Source: Parapedobacter tibetensis (GTDB lineage Bacteria; Bacteroidota; Bacteroidia; Sphingobacteriales; Sphingobacteriaceae). Taken from it: a stretch of 64,000 nt of DNA. The DNA lies in assembly GCF_024704835.1 (NCBI RefSeq), contig NZ_JAMXBE010000001.1, positions 310,001 through 374,000 of the forward strand, read 5' to 3'. This document shows, piece by piece, positions 37,855-47,485 of the stretch. The first letter of the stretch is position 1. The number at the start of each line of letters is the position of its first letter. Below the pieces are notes generated by a model. That model worked only from the letters and a program-made list of their open reading frames with translations. It was not told the DNA's origin and did not search any database. A program made the translations under genes and the position numbers.

Positions 37855-38031
37855 TCATAAGTAATAATCGTCGCCAACACGGATGACATCTGGATCGGAA
37901 TAATCTGCATGCAGGATGGGATTTCTGTAGGTACCATCCCCTTGATCGGCTACCCATACATGAGATATATGTTCTTGCGCGAGAAGCGAATTCCATATCA
38001 TAACTAAAAACAGAAAAATGAGCTTCTTCAT
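37855..38031 (-). pseudogene. Truncated GH43 gene remnant (N-terminus only)
   Basis: A 58-codon frame not otherwise counted as a gene. It starts MKKLIFLFLVMIWNSLLAQE (signal peptide) and continues to YRNPILHADYSDPDVIRVGD with DYYL before a TGA stop. That segment is the characteristic first blade of a GH43 beta-propeller, including the catalytic-base aspartate of the SDPDVI motif. A complete GH43 enzyme needs at least 300 residues, and no continuation is found in any frame before the next gene. It starts 11 bases after the heparinase-like gene, in a normal operon position, so an internal deletion seems likely. Confidence 0.8.
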
Positions 38032-38042
38032 ATCCCGTTGCG

Positions 38043-40781
38043 TTAAAAATCGACTTTGTGATACCCTTCCTGTTGAAATTCTAGGCGCTTGCCTTTTTGT
38101 GTCTCGACGGTTATTGGGCCATCACTCGCGACATAATAGGTGCCATTCTTAAATTCCAGCACAGCATTGGTTAAGTTTTTTGCTTCTATCGTGAAACCAT
38201 GAGCAATTAGCCTTTTCCCATTCCCCATGAACAACGTAAAATCCTGTCCTCGCCGACTTACTACCGCATAAGTCGCCCGCAGCTCAATACCACTGTACGT
38301 TACGTCCGTTGGAGCGACGGATGAAAAAATTAGGTCCTCCCGGCCGGACTTGCTGGTGACGACCAACCCAACAAAATCCTCAGCCGCACCGGTGGGGGCA
38401 AAGGATTCGATACGGGCAATGGAACTGCCTTCGGCTTCCGTGGTCGGTTCGAAAATCGACACAAACGGATGATTCCACGCTTCGCCATGTTGACGGGCCG
38501 CCATGGTCAGGAACGGTGCTTTATCCACTTCATAGGGAATACCATGGTTCCCTCGGAACGATTTGGCCGGAGGCGCTTTTATCGAAAATACTTCCCGCCC
38601 TTCGCATCCCTTCATCCACAGGTTCATGTATATGTGGTTGCTATCCGGCATCGCCATTTTCCAGATCGCCCGGTAGTCACCATTGGCCTTTGCCGATTTC
38701 TTGTCCCATAGGTAATCCAGCGCAAAAAGGTGCCCTCCTGCAAATGCCATCTTTTCACTGGGCTGTAAATCCAAAGCCCTGCCTTGCATGTCCCGGATAA
38801 ACAGTTCCTGTCCGAGGTTGTGGTAGAAATAGTCGTGGAACTTGTCTCCCCCACGCTGCTTTTTTGAACGGAAGATATCCACATAATAACCCGATGAATC
38901 GGAAGTACCGACAATGCTCAACAAGCGATTTTGGTCGCTGCGGCTTTCGGGCTCTAAGAAATACACTTCCGAATAGGTGATATTGGGATAATAGCCGTCC
39001 TTCTGTCCGGATTGCGGGTAGTGGGCTAACAAATCGAATGGATGATTGCTCAGCATTTCCGGGTATTTGGATATACCATCCACCATCACGGTATTGTGCG
39101 CTGGGAACTGCGAATAATATTCCAGATAGGGTTTTTCGAAATAGCTAGATCCTATGCCCGACTCCGGCCCTAACACAAAACCTTTTCCGTATAGTTCCAT
39201 GGCGACACCATTGGCATGGGCGTGATTACCCAGCGAGGCGTACTGCGAAATCATCAAGCCATGTTGACGGTTGCTGTAATGGCTGCGCTGCACAAACCAA
39301 CTGACATTCGGGGCATAAAATGTAGGTGTAATAAAGTCGGTAAGTTCTCCTTTGGGTACCGACGAATCTAGCAATAACGGCTTACTGGTAAAGAATGATG
39401 CAATTTGCGGGGCGGGAGTCGAAACCGCTGTCCCTTGTCGATCGGCTTGGGGCTCAAATGTCTTGTATAACTTCGTGAAATAGGTCTCGTCTTCCCGATC
39501 GCCATATTTTTGAGCCATCCGGATCATGTCACTCATGGCTTCGGTATTGATTGAACCGTAGTAGGTGTCGCCGAATGCCGTAATTTGATCATTGGGAAAG
39601 AGGTACTGGGGCAGCATTGCCACTGCTGTCTTCATGACCGGTGCGTACGGTAAAAGGTCTTGCTTGAAGGTATTATCGTAGTCCCGGATAAAGTTGGTCA
39701 GGTCGCGGGTGACACCCTGCGCATAACCCGGGCATTCATTCCAAACGCCCGTATGCTCATCGTAACCATAATCCATGAATCTGCGAAGCGACCATTGCCG
39801 GGGTGAGTCCACGTTCAGTATCTGGTTGATATAATGCTCCCTTCCCTTGCCATCACCGTAATGGGCATTGTCTTCCAGCACCATCGCCACCTTGAGGATA
39901 AACTTGGCCTGATGGAGATTCCAATTGTTCTGGGGCACGCCGTTTTTGATGGTAATGTCGACCCATTTTTTGAACGTCTCGGCATAGATCGGCAGTTTGT
40001 CCGCGTACTTAGCTTCAATAAAGGGAAATAGGAAATCGTAGAGGTACGCTAGTTCGGCAAGTACCCGTTCTTGGATTACTTCAAAGGTAGACAATCCCAC
40101 GAGCGTCTGTGCATGGCCATTGCTGAGGTCAATGGGTTCATCGCGGTAATGCATTCCCAGCATATACGTATCAAACGGTGCGAAAGCCAATTGGGCGTAA
40201 CGTTCATCACCGGTAATCCAGTATACAAACGCGGCATCCTTGCAAATACGAATAATCCCTTCGTTGACACTTTCGATGTTCGATCCCGACACGTTGGCCT
40301 GTTCTACCCACTCCAGGGGTGAACCCGGTTTTGATGCGTTGTGAAAAAAGACGCCTTTGGTATCGTCCATATAAGGGATGATGTCTTCCAACTGGGGTCG
40401 TTTATAGGGGCTGGCCACGCCGCGTGTACTGCCGAAGCGGACTGTCGGCACAGGGGCTTCCCCCTCGGCATGGTCGTACACGCCTCCGCGGATATACACG
40501 GCCGATGCCTTGCTCTTCCAGTACATCATCAGTCGCGATAGTAGCCAATCGGGTTCTTGGGTCGTCCGTTCCAGATAAGGATCAATGCGTTGCCGTATCC
40601 CTTGTAGTACTTGCCCTGCCCATGTCTCTTTTTTGATCAGTGCTTGCAAAACAGGCTTATCCGCCGCCGTCGCCATCAGCCTCGGATGCCCTTGGGGCAG
40701 GCTATCGGGCAAGGGAATTTGTTGGCCGCGTGCACTAACCAATGCAAAAACGAGTAGGATCGTTGAGGCAAAATTCTTCAT
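38043..40781 (-). CDS. Heparinase II/III-like polysaccharide lyase, secreted
   Basis: Large secreted protein of about 912 residues. Signal peptide (ASTILLVFALVSARGQ), then HPRLMATAADKPVLQALIKK, a frequent opening in this family. An all-alpha toroid follows, with LLSRLMMYWKSKA, VGLSTFEVIQERVLAELAYLYDF and GVPQNNWNLHQAKFILKVAMVLED. The C-terminal part has the beta-sandwich of heparinase II/III proteins, with QHGLMISQYASLGNHAHANG and EYYSQFPAHNTVMVDG containing the conserved histidines. Enzymes of this type cleave uronic-acid glycans by beta-elimination; the substrate here is unknown. I chose the third Met (40781), directly before the signal peptide. It is 12 bases from the GH97 gene's stop. Confidence 0.82.
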   Translation of the reverse strand: MKNFASTILLVFALVSARGQQIPLPDSLPQGHPRLMATAADKPVLQALIKKETWAGQVLQGIRQRIDPYLERTTQEPDWLLSRLMMYWKSKASAVYIRGGVYDHAEGEAPVPTVRFGSTRGVASPYKRPQLEDIIPYMDDTKGVFFHNASKPGSPLEWVEQANVSGSNIESVNEGIIRICKDAAFVYWITGDERYAQLAFAPFDTYMLGMHYRDEPIDLSNGHAQTLVGLSTFEVIQERVLAELAYLYDFLFPFIEAKYADKLPIYAETFKKWVDITIKNGVPQNNWNLHQAKFILKVAMVLEDNAHYGDGKGREHYINQILNVDSPRQWSLRRFMDYGYDEHTGVWNECPGYAQGVTRDLTNFIRDYDNTFKQDLLPYAPVMKTAVAMLPQYLFPNDQITAFGDTYYGSINTEAMSDMIRMAQKYGDREDETYFTKLYKTFEPQADRQGTAVSTPAPQIASFFTSKPLLLDSSVPKGELTDFITPTFYAPNVSWFVQRSHYSNRQHGLMISQYASLGNHAHANGVAMELYGKGFVLGPESGIGSSYFEKPYLEYYSQFPAHNTVMVDGISKYPEMLSNHPFDLLAHYPQSGQKDGYYPNITYSEVYFLEPESRSDQNRLLSIVGTSDSSGYYVDIFRSKKQRGGDKFHDYFYHNLGQELFIRDMQGRALDLQPSEKMAFAGGHLFALDYLWDKKSAKANGDYRAIWKMAMPDSNHIYMNLWMKGCEGREVFSIKAPPAKSFRGNHGIPYEVDKAPFLTMAARQHGEAWNHPFVSIFEPTTEAEGSSIARIESFAPTGAAEDFVGLVVTSKSGREDLIFSSVAPTDVTYSGIELRATYAVVSRRGQDFTLFMGNGKRLIAHGFTIEAKNLTNAVLEFKNGTYYVASDGPITVETQKGKRLEFQQEGYHKVDF

Positions 40782-40811
40782 TCGGTTCATTGTCGCCAAT
40801 TTAACGATTAT

Positions 40812-42794
40812 TTAGTGTCCGTTCACCTTATTGTACTTGGTCAAATCATTCTCGCTTGCCGGTGTCAAGTACACCGCACAGCCTCCACTTGCTTTCAATT
40901 GAAATTCGAGTGTAGACTGCCGGTCAACCAGCATTCGCGTCACCTTCACTTGGGTTTTTGTAGGCACCTGCTCATCGTCAGTATAACTATGTGCTACATA
41001 AACTTGGCCCTCATCGAGAAACGACAACGGAGCTACAATATGTTGCACCTCGTTGTTACCGATAGCGCCCACAAACCACTCTTTTCCGCTCCGACGGGCC
41101 ATTGTCACATATTCACCGATTTCGCCATTCAATACCCTCGTATCGTCCCAAACGGTCTTCACCCGATCAAAAAATTCAATTTCAGGTTCACCTCCATAAT
41201 TTGCCGGGCTATCGTACCAGTACAAAAACTGCAATGGACTATAATAGATAACCGAAAGCGCTAACTGATGCGCGTGCGTGGTCTTGATGCGGTTGTTGTA
41301 ATAGCATATGGTGTAGTCCCCTGCCCCGGCAAGGAACCTAGTAAACGGCAGGATGGTGTTGTGTGTCGCGTCGGGCATCTCTTCATTACCATGAATACCT
41401 TCTTGCGTCATCAGGTTCGGGTAAGTCCGGCTGAAACCCGTGGGCCGGTATTCGTCATGGATATCGACCATTAACTGGTATTCAGCGGCCTTTTTGACGG
41501 CATCGTGCAACCAAGCTGACCACCGATTAGAGCCAATCTGCACAAAACCGAATTTGACGGCCTTGATGCCCCACTTTTGGTAGATCGGAAACAATTCGTC
41601 CAGGTGGCCGGCCAGTGCACGCTGGTTGACATAAACCATAATGCCAATTCCTTGGGCTGTTGCGTAATTAATGAGCTTCTGCATCGCCAAATCACGGTTT
41701 TCGGCCACCTGAGAGGCATCGGATTCGACTTTCATCTCCGGGCCGTACCATCCGGCATCCAAGTGCACATACTGCAATCCGTGCGCAGCCGCAAAATCCA
41801 CACAGGCCCTAGCCTCTGCCATGGTAAGCCCTGATCGGATGACCTTACCGGGCTTGATCCATGAGGTGTTTTCAATCTCATTCGGGTCATTGAGGTTCAA
41901 TACAATATCGTTGTTTTCAATCAACTCACCGGGCTGCTCGGCCGCCATGATGACGCGCCAGGACGTGGAAAACGGGCTGATGGCATCCACATTATCATAG
42001 ATGGAAGCCACCAGTGTATGGGGATGCTTATCGCTCAAGCGGAACTTGGTACGGGCATAATCCACCATTTGGGCTTCCAGCAATGCCACGTTCAGCCCAT
42101 TGGGCAGTTTCAAGGTTAATGGGCGTTCACTTTCGTCGGCCCACCCTTCGAGCGGTTGCAATGCATACGGCCCCTGCGCCCACCGTTCGTAATACGCCTT
42201 GGTACCTGGCGCAAACGCAAACGCCGTCTGCTCCCCAACGATGTGCAGAAACAGACCGTTGCTACTTTCCGGAAAGAAATATTTAAATGCAACGCCTTCG
42301 TCATACGCCCTGAACACCATGTGCAATTCATAGCTCCTGCGTTTATCGTAACTGGTACCATGCTGGCCCTCCGTCAGGCTATTGCCTTCGCCAAATTTGG
42401 TAAACGTCAATACCAATTCGCGGTAATGGTTTTTAACCCGACTGCGTTCGCCATAAAGCGGCCCCCAGTCTTGCCGCACCTCATCGCGTACTTCAACTTG
42501 GAAGTCCAGGTTTTCGCACCATCGTGTGCTCGGGTCGTTCTCGATACCTAGTGCCGACTCAAAAAGTTGGTTTTCCACCAAAATGCCGAGCTCAGATTCA
42601 CGAACCACCTCCTTCCCCAGGTAATCCAACCGATAGTAGAGCTGCCGTTTGCCGTCACCGACTTCGCGTTGCACGATGTTCAGGTCGTAAGCATTATCTG
42701 GCGATCGCAACTGCCAAGTTCCCAAATCTTTCGCCAGCACCGCATAGCTGACAACCGATAAGCAAGCAAAAATCAATATTTTCTTTATCATCAT
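40812..42794 (-). CDS. GH97 family glycoside hydrolase
   Basis: Secreted enzyme of 660 residues in the SusB family (alpha-glucosidase or alpha-galactosidase, retaining or inverting according to subgroup). Signal peptide (ILIFACLSVVSYAVLAK), then the N-terminal beta-super-sandwich with LRSPDNAYDLNIV and SELGILVENQLF. The TIM barrel shows YVHLDAGWYGPEMKVES, VMYVNQRALAGHLDELFP-type block (IMVYVNQRALAGHLDEL), MVDIHDEYRPTGFSRTYPNL and TQEGIHGNEEMPDATHN, where catalytic acids and calcium ligands lie in known members. The start codon is six bases from the end of the MITE-like element at 42800-42959, so that element supplies its leader. Confidence 0.92.
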   Translation of the reverse strand: MMIKKILIFACLSVVSYAVLAKDLGTWQLRSPDNAYDLNIVQREVGDGKRQLYYRLDYLGKEVVRESELGILVENQLFESALGIENDPSTRWCENLDFQVEVRDEVRQDWGPLYGERSRVKNHYRELVLTFTKFGEGNSLTEGQHGTSYDKRRSYELHMVFRAYDEGVAFKYFFPESSNGLFLHIVGEQTAFAFAPGTKAYYERWAQGPYALQPLEGWADESERPLTLKLPNGLNVALLEAQMVDYARTKFRLSDKHPHTLVASIYDNVDAISPFSTSWRVIMAAEQPGELIENNDIVLNLNDPNEIENTSWIKPGKVIRSGLTMAEARACVDFAAAHGLQYVHLDAGWYGPEMKVESDASQVAENRDLAMQKLINYATAQGIGIMVYVNQRALAGHLDELFPIYQKWGIKAVKFGFVQIGSNRWSAWLHDAVKKAAEYQLMVDIHDEYRPTGFSRTYPNLMTQEGIHGNEEMPDATHNTILPFTRFLAGAGDYTICYYNNRIKTTHAHQLALSVIYYSPLQFLYWYDSPANYGGEPEIEFFDRVKTVWDDTRVLNGEIGEYVTMARRSGKEWFVGAIGNNEVQHIVAPLSFLDEGQVYVAHSYTDDEQVPTKTQVKVTRMLVDRQSTLEFQLKASGGCAVYLTPASENDLTKYNKVNGH

Positions 42795-42799
42795 GTTCA

Positions 42800-42959
42800 G
42801 AGCCCGTTTAAAATTTATCTAATAATTTTTTTATGCCTCTTTTTGGCTGCACCTTCGTTAAATTTCTCGCGATAGCTTCCGGCTATCCCTGCGAAATTTG
42901 CCTCGGTTCGCTCAAAAATAACCTGTAAAAAATTGCACAATACAAATTTAAACAGGCTC
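42800..42959. mobile_element. MITE-like palindromic element, copy 2
   Basis: A 160-base element, inverted relative to the copy at 4215-4376 and about 90% identical to it by eye. The ends are GAGCCCGTTTAAA and TTTAAACAGGCTC, flanked on both sides by TCA (42797-42799 and 42960-42962), a 3-bp target duplication of TNA type. It separates the lacI-like regulator from GH97 and ends five bases before the GH97 start codon. It encodes no protein. Confidence 0.82.
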
Positions 42960-42971
42960 TCAATTCTTCTG

Positions 42972-44006
42972 TTAACTTTCCGATTTGATCGAAGACTTCC
43001 TGATTTGTAAGTTACTTTTAAGCACCACGGTTTGGAAGTCAACGACTTCATGAACGGCCACTGTCGTCAAGCGTTCAAGCATGAGGTTAATCACATGCTC
43101 AGCAATTTCACTGATCGGCTGTGCGATCGCTGTAATCGATGGGGTGAATAACCTGAACATATTATTGTCATCAAAGACCACTACACCCATGTCGTTCGGT
43201 ATCTGCAAGCCAAGGTTACCAATCGCTTCTAGCCCGTTTTCAGCGATATAATTCGTTGCAAAGAAAATCGCGTCGATATATGCATGTGAAGCAATAAATT
43301 CTTCGATTTCCCCTATGGCATGCGACTTATCATCGTGGTACTTTACCCGCTTGATGATATACGCTGCATTATTTTCCGAGATTGCCTGCAAATATCCCCG
43401 TTCGCGTTCGAGCATCTGCACCTGATCGGACGAAAGCGTCATAAACGCAATATGCTTATAGCCACTATTAATCAAATGCTTCATGGCTTCATAAGCGCTG
43501 TTATAATTATCGACCATCACACTATCCGTATGGATCCCCGGCAGCGTCCGATCGAAAAATACAACCGGGTAGCCTTCGGCCATCAATTCTTTCACCTCAT
43601 CTTCGATACCTGCTGGTGGTGCGATGATGTAGCCGTCCAACTTATTGTTCTTGTAGACTTCCAATAGCTCTTTGGCTTTCCGGGTTTCGTTTTCAGTACT
43701 GCTATACACGATTTTATATCCCATTTGGTATGCCCGTTCCTCAATCTGCCGAGCAATCGCCGAAAAAAACGAATCGGAAATATCCTCTACCAACATCCCG
43801 ATCGTCCGTGTCTTCCCGCTACGCAACCCTTGCGCATATTGGTTGGGGACATAGCCGATTTCTCTGATGTAATCGTGAACCCGCTTCTCCATTTCCTTAC
43901 TCAGCTGGGTCTGGCGCGCCTTACCGTTCAGCACCAAGGACACCGTCGTTTTGGAGACGCCGAGTGTCTTTGCAATATCGGCAATCGTTGTTTTTTTCTT
44001 TGCCAT
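42972..44006 (-). CDS. LacI-family transcriptional regulator
   Basis: The 344-residue protein has the LacI helix-turn-helix at residues 5-25 (TIADIAKTLGVSKTTVSLVL) with hinge NQYAQGLRSGKTRTIGML near 57-74. The periplasmic-binding-protein-like ligand domain follows (GYKIVYSSTENETRKAKEL; VVFFDRTLPGIHTDSVMVDN; DAIFFATNYIAENGLEAI). It probably senses a sugar from the locus and controls the MFS carrier and kinase genes directly upstream (19-base gap to the carrier). Its operator was not identified. A MITE-like element begins 12 bases after its stop. Confidence 0.93.
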   Translation of the reverse strand: MAKKKTTIADIAKTLGVSKTTVSLVLNGKARQTQLSKEMEKRVHDYIREIGYVPNQYAQGLRSGKTRTIGMLVEDISDSFFSAIARQIEERAYQMGYKIVYSSTENETRKAKELLEVYKNNKLDGYIIAPPAGIEDEVKELMAEGYPVVFFDRTLPGIHTDSVMVDNYNSAYEAMKHLINSGYKHIAFMTLSSDQVQMLERERGYLQAISENNAAYIIKRVKYHDDKSHAIGEIEEFIASHAYIDAIFFATNYIAENGLEAIGNLGLQIPNDMGVVVFDDNNMFRLFTPSITAIAQPISEIAEHVINLMLERLTTVAVHEVVDFQTVVLKSNLQIRKSSIKSES

Positions 44007-44025
44007 GGGCCAGTCTGAAACCTAT

Positions 44026-45351
44026 CTATTTAATGCCGAGTTCCTGTTGGATCTGCTCCAGGGTTTTCCCCTTTGTTTCAGGCATCACGCGCCAAATAAA
44101 TAAGAAGGAGATCAACATCATCACTGCATAAAACACAAATGCATAGAAACCTCCTAGCGGACTTCCTTCTACGATGATGGGAAACAACCATGAAATAACG
44201 GCCGCCATGATCCAGTGCGTGGAGCTACCCAGTGAGCTTCCCTGCGCGCGCACCGAATTGGGAAAAATTTCGGCGATAAACACCCAGATTACGGCACCTT
44301 GTGAAAATGCAAAGAACGCAATGAAACCAACCAGGTACACGATGATATAAGGATTAGCCACATCAGGCTTGCTAAACGCAATAGCCGTGAGCACCAGAAA
44401 GACCACCATTCCCAAGGCTCCTGTCAGCAATAAGCGTTTCCGGCCAAATTTGTCAATCACTGCCATCGCCAGGATGGTAAACAGAAAATTCGCCAAGCCA
44501 ATGTATACCGATTGTTGGAACGCATCCCCCCTGTCGAAGCCTGCCATCTCAAAAATACGGGGTGCATAATACAAAATCGCGTTGATGCCTGACAACTGGT
44601 TAAACATAGCCAGCAGCACGGCATAAACAATCGGTTTATTATACTTCCCATTGAACAAGCTTTCTTTCCCAGCGCCTGCACCGCTGGTGGCAACGACGTC
44701 ATTGGCCTTTTCCAATGCGTTTGTTTCACCCAACCGTATAAATACTCGGCCAGCATCGACAGCCCTTCCTTTGCTCGCCAACCAACGCGGACTTTCGGGA
44801 ATCCACCAAAGCAATCCATAAAATACCATCGCTGGTATTGCCATAATGCCCAGCATATAACGCCAAGCGTCTTCACCTCCGAATCCAGCCAACAAGAAGT
44901 TTGTTAGATAAGCAATTAAGATTCCGGCTACGATATTCAGCTGGAACATACCAGCCAAGCGCCCCCGAATAGCCGCAGGGGAAATTTCAGAAATATACAT
45001 CGGCCCTACCACGGAGGAAGCGCCTACGGCTATCCCACCGATAAACCGGAAGAAGATAAATCCTTCCCAAATCGTGGTCACCGCACACCCGATAGCGGAT
45101 AGGAAATAGAAAATGGCTATGACAAACAACATCTTTCGACGGCCATATCGTTGTGCAGGCCCACCGATGATCAGCGACCCCAATACAGTCCCAATGAGGC
45201 TTGAGGCCACGGTAAATCCGAGCCAAAACGAATCAAGTGACCACAATTGCTGAATCGTCCGCTCCGCACCCGAAATCACCGAGACTTCGAAACCAAAAAG
45301 AAATCCGCCCAACGCTGCAATGAGGGCTATACGCATAGGATAGTTGTTCAT
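44026..45351 (-). CDS. Sugar porter (MFS) transporter
   Basis: Inner-membrane proton-linked or facilitative sugar carrier, 441 residues, 12 helices. All family signatures are present: GGFLFGFEVSVISGAERTI in helix 1, the RRKMLF block after helix 2 (YGRRKML), WIPESPRWLASKGR between halves, FGRKRLLLTGALG after helix 8, and a terminal VMPETKGKTLEQIQQELG. Its start overlaps the ROK kinase stop by four bases (ATGA), so carrier and kinase are translationally coupled and probably handle the same monosaccharide. Confidence 0.93.
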   Translation of the reverse strand: MNNYPMRIALIAALGGFLFGFEVSVISGAERTIQQLWSLDSFWLGFTVASSLIGTVLGSLIIGGPAQRYGRRKMLFVIAIFYFLSAIGCAVTTIWEGFIFFRFIGGIAVGASSVVGPMYISEISPAAIRGRLAGMFQLNIVAGILIAYLTNFLLAGFGGEDAWRYMLGIMAIPAMVFYGLLWWIPESPRWLASKGRAVDAGRVFIRLGETNALEKANDVVATSGAGAGKESLFNGKYNKPIVYAVLLAMFNQLSGINAILYYAPRIFEMAGFDRGDAFQQSVYIGLANFLFTILAMAVIDKFGRKRLLLTGALGMVVFLVLTAIAFSKPDVANPYIIVYLVGFIAFFAFSQGAVIWVFIAEIFPNSVRAQGSSLGSSTHWIMAAVISWLFPIIVEGSPLGGFYAFVFYAVMMLISFLFIWRVMPETKGKTLEQIQQELGIK

Positions 45352-46274
45352 GGAATTAGTTGTTTAGGAATATCTTGCTTTATAAAAAATAGGCAAGCTG
45401 CACCGACCAGTGCAGCATGTTCGCCCAATTGCGCTAAACGAAAACGGGGCCTTATGCCGTGCGCCCGCATCACGGAGCGCATATTGGGCAAAAACAAGGC
45501 GTGAGCCTTGGCAATGTTGCCACCCAAGATCACATCAGTAGCCTCCAAATCGACGGCTTTTCTACTGATAACCGCTGTAAGGTTAAGAGAAAATTCCTCG
45601 AAAATTTGCAAGGCGTGTTCATCGCCTTCGATGGCCAGTCGACCGAGTTCAGACACGGTGAGATCACCCATGCCTCGTGCATGGCACTCCTTATGGAACC
45701 AACGTGTGGTGAGGTAATCATCCACGATGCTGTCTTTATACGACTCCAGTCCTACATGCTTATCAGACGTTTTTCCACCGTGACTGAACGCCGAACCAAA
45801 TCCAGTGCCCAATGTAAAACCGAGCACGCGGTCCGCATGTGCATGCCCCGCTGCGATAACCTCACCATGCAGAAACGCCTCTGCGTCATTCCGGAAGCGG
45901 ATATTGCCTGCAACAATCCCGAAGTGCGCTGCGAATGCTTCCCGGATATCTACGCTATACAGATTCTCGTATTTGTCCAGCCCCTTGATCAACGATACGC
46001 CTTGCGCGTAGTCGAATGGCCCGGGCATGGCAAAGGCAATCCGATATGGTCGCGTGCCAGACTTTTCGTAAACCCGCTCAAAGGCATTAAACCAGTTTGT
46101 AAAGATGACCTCTTTCAATCCCTTACTGTCAACCTTGATCCGTTCCGTATAATCATCCACCACAGTGGGATTCCCAGCTTTGACCAATCCAACAGTAATG
46201 TGGGATCCTCCAATATCGGCTGCGGCAATCATTTCCTCCTCCGCTGCAACCAGCGTGTTTTCTGAGCCTTCCAT
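45348..46274 (-). CDS. ROK-family sugar kinase without the zinc motif
   Basis: Cytoplasmic kinase or regulator of 308 residues. The ATP-binding opening is AAADIGGSHITVGLVKAG, the sugar-binding catalytic aspartate lies in IRFRNDAEAFLHGE, and GFTLGTGFGSAF is the second phosphate motif. The usual ROK zinc motif CxCGxxGCxE is not found in its place (DKHVGLESYKDSIV region), so metal binding is unlikely. There is no helix-turn-helix at the N-terminus, so it is a kinase rather than a repressor. It lies two bases after GH88 and overlaps the sugar porter. Confidence 0.85.
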   Translation of the reverse strand: MEGSENTLVAAEEEMIAAADIGGSHITVGLVKAGNPTVVDDYTERIKVDSKGLKEVIFTNWFNAFERVYEKSGTRPYRIAFAMPGPFDYAQGVSLIKGLDKYENLYSVDIREAFAAHFGIVAGNIRFRNDAEAFLHGEVIAAGHAHADRVLGFTLGTGFGSAFSHGGKTSDKHVGLESYKDSIVDDYLTTRWFHKECHARGMGDLTVSELGRLAIEGDEHALQIFEEFSLNLTAVISRKAVDLEATDVILGGNIAKAHALFLPNMRSVMRAHGIRPRFRLAQLGEHAALVGAACLFFIKQDIPKQLIP

Positions 46275-46276
46275 CG

Positions 46277-47458
46277 TTATCCTTCTAATTTTTTCAAACG
46301 AAACAAGGCCTCCAAATAATAGTAATCTCCATAATTGATGGAGGTATTTATCTCCGTTCCGTTCGGTTTATGTCCTGTCACGTGTTGCAACAGCGCAGTT
46401 TTGCCGACAGAACCCGCATGATAATGGGTCGATAATGACTTAAGCATGGCGATTGCAGTTTCGCGATAAACAGCTTTCTCTGGTTGGTCTACGAATGTGC
46501 AGAGCTCCAGTAGCGCCGAAGCAACAATCGCTGCTGCGGAGGCATCACGCGGCGCATCAGGGATGTCTGGGTCGTCAAAATCCCAAAAGGGCACACGGTC
46601 TTCCGGTAACCGATCTATGTAAGTATCTGTTACACGCTGGACAAAATCGAGAAATTTCGGGTCCTTAGTTTCGCGGTAGACCATCGTGTAACCATAGATT
46701 GCCCACGCCTGCCCCCGTGCCCACATACTTTCATCGGCATTTCCCTGGTGTGTTACCCGCTTCATACGTCGGCCATTGTCTTTATCGTAAATCACCACGT
46801 GATAACTGGTAAAATCATCTCGAAAATGGTTCGCCATGGTCGTTTCCGCATGCTTCACTGCGATGTCGTATAAGGAGTCTGCTCCTCCATTTTTGGACGC
46901 CCAAAAGAGCAATTCCAAATTAATCATATTGTCGATAATCGTGTTGTGTTGGGGCCATTCCATTCCCGGCACCGACCGAGGCCAAGAGAGGATGGTTCCC
47001 ACAGCTGGATTATAGAGCGTCGCCAACGAATCCGCTGACGCCAAGATAATCGGCTTGTATGATTCATCTTGCATTAACCGGTAGCCATTGCCGAAACTAT
47101 TGAACACCTGAAAGCCGAGGTCATGATCAATCACCGGCTCATGGGATAATGGTCTTAGCTGTAGGGTAAATCGGTCGGCCGCTTCGCGTAGCATCTCATC
47201 GCCAGTGGCTTCATACGCATACCAGAGCAGTCCCGGCCAAAAGCCGCTCGTCCAGTCTTGATACGTTACATAGCGCCACGTTTCGTTGTCCTCCGTAATA
47301 TTCCGGGGGATATTCGGCGGGTCTTCGGGTAGCACACTCAACGTTTGGCGGACTTGTGCAACCCCATAGTCTATGTCTTTTTGGTAGTCATGTTTAACAT
47401 TGTCTTTACAGGATAAAATGATCAACAGTAACGATATCAGTCTAATGGTGTGCTTCAT
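46277..47458 (-). CDS. GH88 unsaturated glucuronyl hydrolase, lipoprotein
   Basis: Enzyme of 393 residues that removes the unsaturated uronic acid from lyase products. A lipoprotein signal (LISLLLIILSC, lipid-modified Cys near residue 17) places it on a membrane. The GH88 alpha-toroid carries TYQDWTSGFWPGLLWYAYE, HDLGFQVFNSFGNGYRLM, DNMINLELLFWASKNGG, THQGNADESMWARGQAWAIYG and FWDFDDPDIPDAPRDASAAA. The aspartates in IDHDLG-type and ENMxNLE-type blocks are the positions of the catalytic pair. It follows the GH28-like gene by 27 bases. Confidence 0.93.
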   Translation of the reverse strand: MKHTIRLISLLLIILSCKDNVKHDYQKDIDYGVAQVRQTLSVLPEDPPNIPRNITEDNETWRYVTYQDWTSGFWPGLLWYAYEATGDEMLREAADRFTLQLRPLSHEPVIDHDLGFQVFNSFGNGYRLMQDESYKPIILASADSLATLYNPAVGTILSWPRSVPGMEWPQHNTIIDNMINLELLFWASKNGGADSLYDIAVKHAETTMANHFRDDFTSYHVVIYDKDNGRRMKRVTHQGNADESMWARGQAWAIYGYTMVYRETKDPKFLDFVQRVTDTYIDRLPEDRVPFWDFDDPDIPDAPRDASAAAIVASALLELCTFVDQPEKAVYRETAIAMLKSLSTHYHAGSVGKTALLQHVTGHKPNGTEINTSINYGDYYYLEALFRLKKLEG

Positions 47459-47485
47459 TTGTGCGTTTATAGTGTGTATGGATCG

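Noticed and set aside
37787-37996. 69-codon frame in the spacer before the Gfo/Idh/MocA gene
   Set aside because: It is another frame over the GH43 remnant; the frame starting at 38031 carries the recognisable signal peptide and GH43 motif.
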